A stretch of 64,000 bases of DNA. It comes from Mesobacterium_A sp034670065. Its GTDB lineage: Bacteria > Pseudomonadota > Alphaproteobacteria > Rhodobacterales > Rhodobacteraceae. The first letter of the stretch is position 1. Each line of letters begins with the position of its first letter. Positions 63,002 through 64,000 of this stretch are shown here, piece after piece. The stretch covers positions 1,015,159 to 1,079,158 of the forward strand of contig JAXMOG010000001.1 in assembly GCA_034670065.1 (NCBI GenBank), given 5' to 3'. The translations under genes were made by a program, and so were the position numbers. The notes beneath the pieces are model-generated. The model worked only from the letters and a program-made list of their open reading frames with translations, searched no databases and was not told the origin of the DNA.

Positions 63002-63880
63002 GTGGCCGGTCGAGAAACGACCCATTCGGACAAGAGCGACGCGCTGCCGGAAACGGATATGCCGGCCGTCGCATATGTCCGGATGTCCACCGATCACCAG
63101 AAGTACTCGACCGAAAACCAATTGGACGTCATCCGGAATTACGCGGACGCCCGTGGCCTGGAAATCTTGCGTGTCTTCGAGGACTCCGGCCGTTCAGGAT
63201 TGAGGCTGGACGGACGCGAGGCGTTGCAGAACCTGATGGCCGAGGTTCGATCCGGTCAGGCCGATTTCAGGGCGATCCTGGTCTACGACGTCAGCCGTTG
63301 GGGTCGCTTTCAGGACGCCGATGAAGGCGCCTACCACGAGCATGTCGCTCCCGCGCCGGGGTCCGCGTTCACTATTGTGGCGAGCAGTTCGAGAATGACG
63401 GCAGTATCGGCTCGAACCTGCTGAAAACCGTGAAGCGGGTGATGGCTGGTGAATACAGCCGCGAGCTCTCGGTCAAGGTCTTCGCCGGGCAATGCCGCCT
63501 GGTCGAGTTGGGCTATCGCCAGGGCGGCGCGGCCGGATATGGGCTGCGCCGCATGCTGATCGACGAGCATGGCAATCCAAAGGGTGAACTGTCCCGCGGC
63601 GAGCAGAAGAGCCTGCAGACCGACCGGGTCGTTCTTGTTCCCGGCCCGCAACAGGAGCAGGACGTCGTTCGGCGGATGTACAGGATGTTCGTGGAGGATG
63701 GCTGCTCCGAGCGTGAAATCGCGGACGCCCTGAACGCCGAAGGCCACCTGACTGATCTCGAACGGCCGTGGACTCGGGCGTCGGTCCACCAGGTTCTGAC
63801 CAACGAGAAATACATCGGCAACAATGTTTACAACAAGGTGTCGTTCAAGCTGAAACAGCGTCGGGTGGTGAATCTGGACC
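63002..63880 (+). pseudogene. Serine recombinase, frameshifted and probably interrupted
   Basis: The N-terminal resolvase domain is intact at first: AYVRMSTDHQKYSTENQ with catalytic Ser29, and DVSRWGRF. After CATGTC at 63341-63346 one base (most likely T of a TGC codon) is missing. The original frame then stops at 63424, while the homologous frame continues from 63349 with RAGVRVHYCGEQFEND and GSIGSNLLKTVKRVMAGE. That frame reads through the recombinase domain (AGYGLRRML, SVHQVLTNEKYIGNNVYNK) to about 63873, where similarity ends near the IS3-type gene. The start at GTG 63002 has GAGGAG upstream; ATG 63059 is an alternative. Likely inactive. Confidence 0.78.
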
Positions 63881-64000
63881 TGTCGCGGTTTGATGCCGCT
63901 CCTTTGATAGCATTTACTGCAACAAAGGAGACTGACTATGGGACTGAAACGGACGGACGAATTCCGCCAGGATGCGGTGCGTATCGCATTGACCAGTGGG
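63871..64000 (+). mobile_element. IS3-type insertion sequence, left end
   Basis: Recombinase similarity ends near 63873 and an IS3-family transposase gene begins at 63938, so an insertion sequence probably sits here. The exact left terminus is not certain; no terminal repeat can be confirmed because the other end is outside the window. Confidence 0.6.
63938..64000 (+). CDS. IS3-family transposase OrfA, N-terminal fragment
   Basis: The last 21 codons of the window begin MGLKRTDEFRQDAVRIALTS, the typical start of an OrfA helix-turn-helix protein of IS3-type elements. AAAGGAGAC lies about seven bases upstream. The rest is beyond the window. Confidence 0.8.
   Translation, partial: MGLKRTDEFRQDAVRIALTSG

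Noticed and set aside
1..64000. CRISPR arrays, rRNA or complete tRNA genes
   Set aside because: No regularly spaced repeats, rRNA segments or complete cloverleaf candidates were seen on reading.

Overview
The window looks like a chromosomal stretch from a marine alphaproteobacterium, most likely of the Rhodobacterales (Roseobacter group). The grounds are moderate GC, a fused indolepyruvate:ferredoxin oxidoreductase paired with an Lrp/AsnC regulator, a TRAP transporter, an RTX/DUF4214 giant secreted protein, a seven-function Mrp sodium/proton antiporter with fused AB, and FnrL-type TTGAT-N4-ATCAA sites near a cyd operon. Species cannot be fixed from the sequence alone.

Layout. 0-8.6 kb is ordinary metabolism and regulation: a truncated NAD(P)-binding oxidoreductase, a LysR regulator, Lrp plus indolepyruvate oxidoreductase, an SRPBCC protein divergent from a second LysR regulator, and a hemerythrin-like protein followed by a glutathionyl-hydroquinone-reductase-like protein. 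8.9-21.0 kb is the most unusual region. Eight consecutive genes all encode proteins with export signals: three GYF_2-domain paralogs, a TPR-CHAT protease, a rhodanese-like protein with a Gly/Pro-rich linker, a trypsin-fold zymogen, a caspase-like protease and a DUF900-type alpha/beta hydrolase. I read it as a candidate cell-envelope protease network. 21.0-22.3 kb holds a small membrane protein and a cold-shock protein with a strong terminator.

22.4-31.1 kb is a microaerobic respiration module on the minus strand: cydD-cydC-cydA-cydB-cydX, a Tat-exported sulfide:quinone-oxidoreductase-like flavoprotein and a small membrane protein. A divergent NsrR-like Rrf2 regulator and two FnrL-like sites flank it. 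31.3-39.5 kb has an MFS permease, a Pr6Pr-like membrane protein, a YbaY/NlpE-like/META fusion lipid-envelope protein and a 1526-residue RTX/DUF4214 protein.

39.5-52.5 kb is a catabolic region. A TRAP transporter, a VOC protein, a RuBisCO-like protein and a four-carbon acid sugar kinase form a minus-strand operon divergent from a LacI-type regulator. Next comes a self-sufficient reductive dehalogenase fused to a ferredoxin-reductase module, then a phytanoyl-CoA-dioxygenase-like protein divergent from a second LacI-type regulator. The two regulator promoters share a related motif. 52.7-60.8 kb carries a DsbA-like oxidoreductase, an SbtA/SbtB-like bicarbonate transport pair and the mrp operon; the last two plausibly share a sodium circuit.

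60.8-64.0 kb looks like the edge of an integrated element: a DUF3883 protein, a small DNA-binding-type protein, a serine recombinase broken by a one-base deletion, and the start of an IS3-type transposase at the window end.
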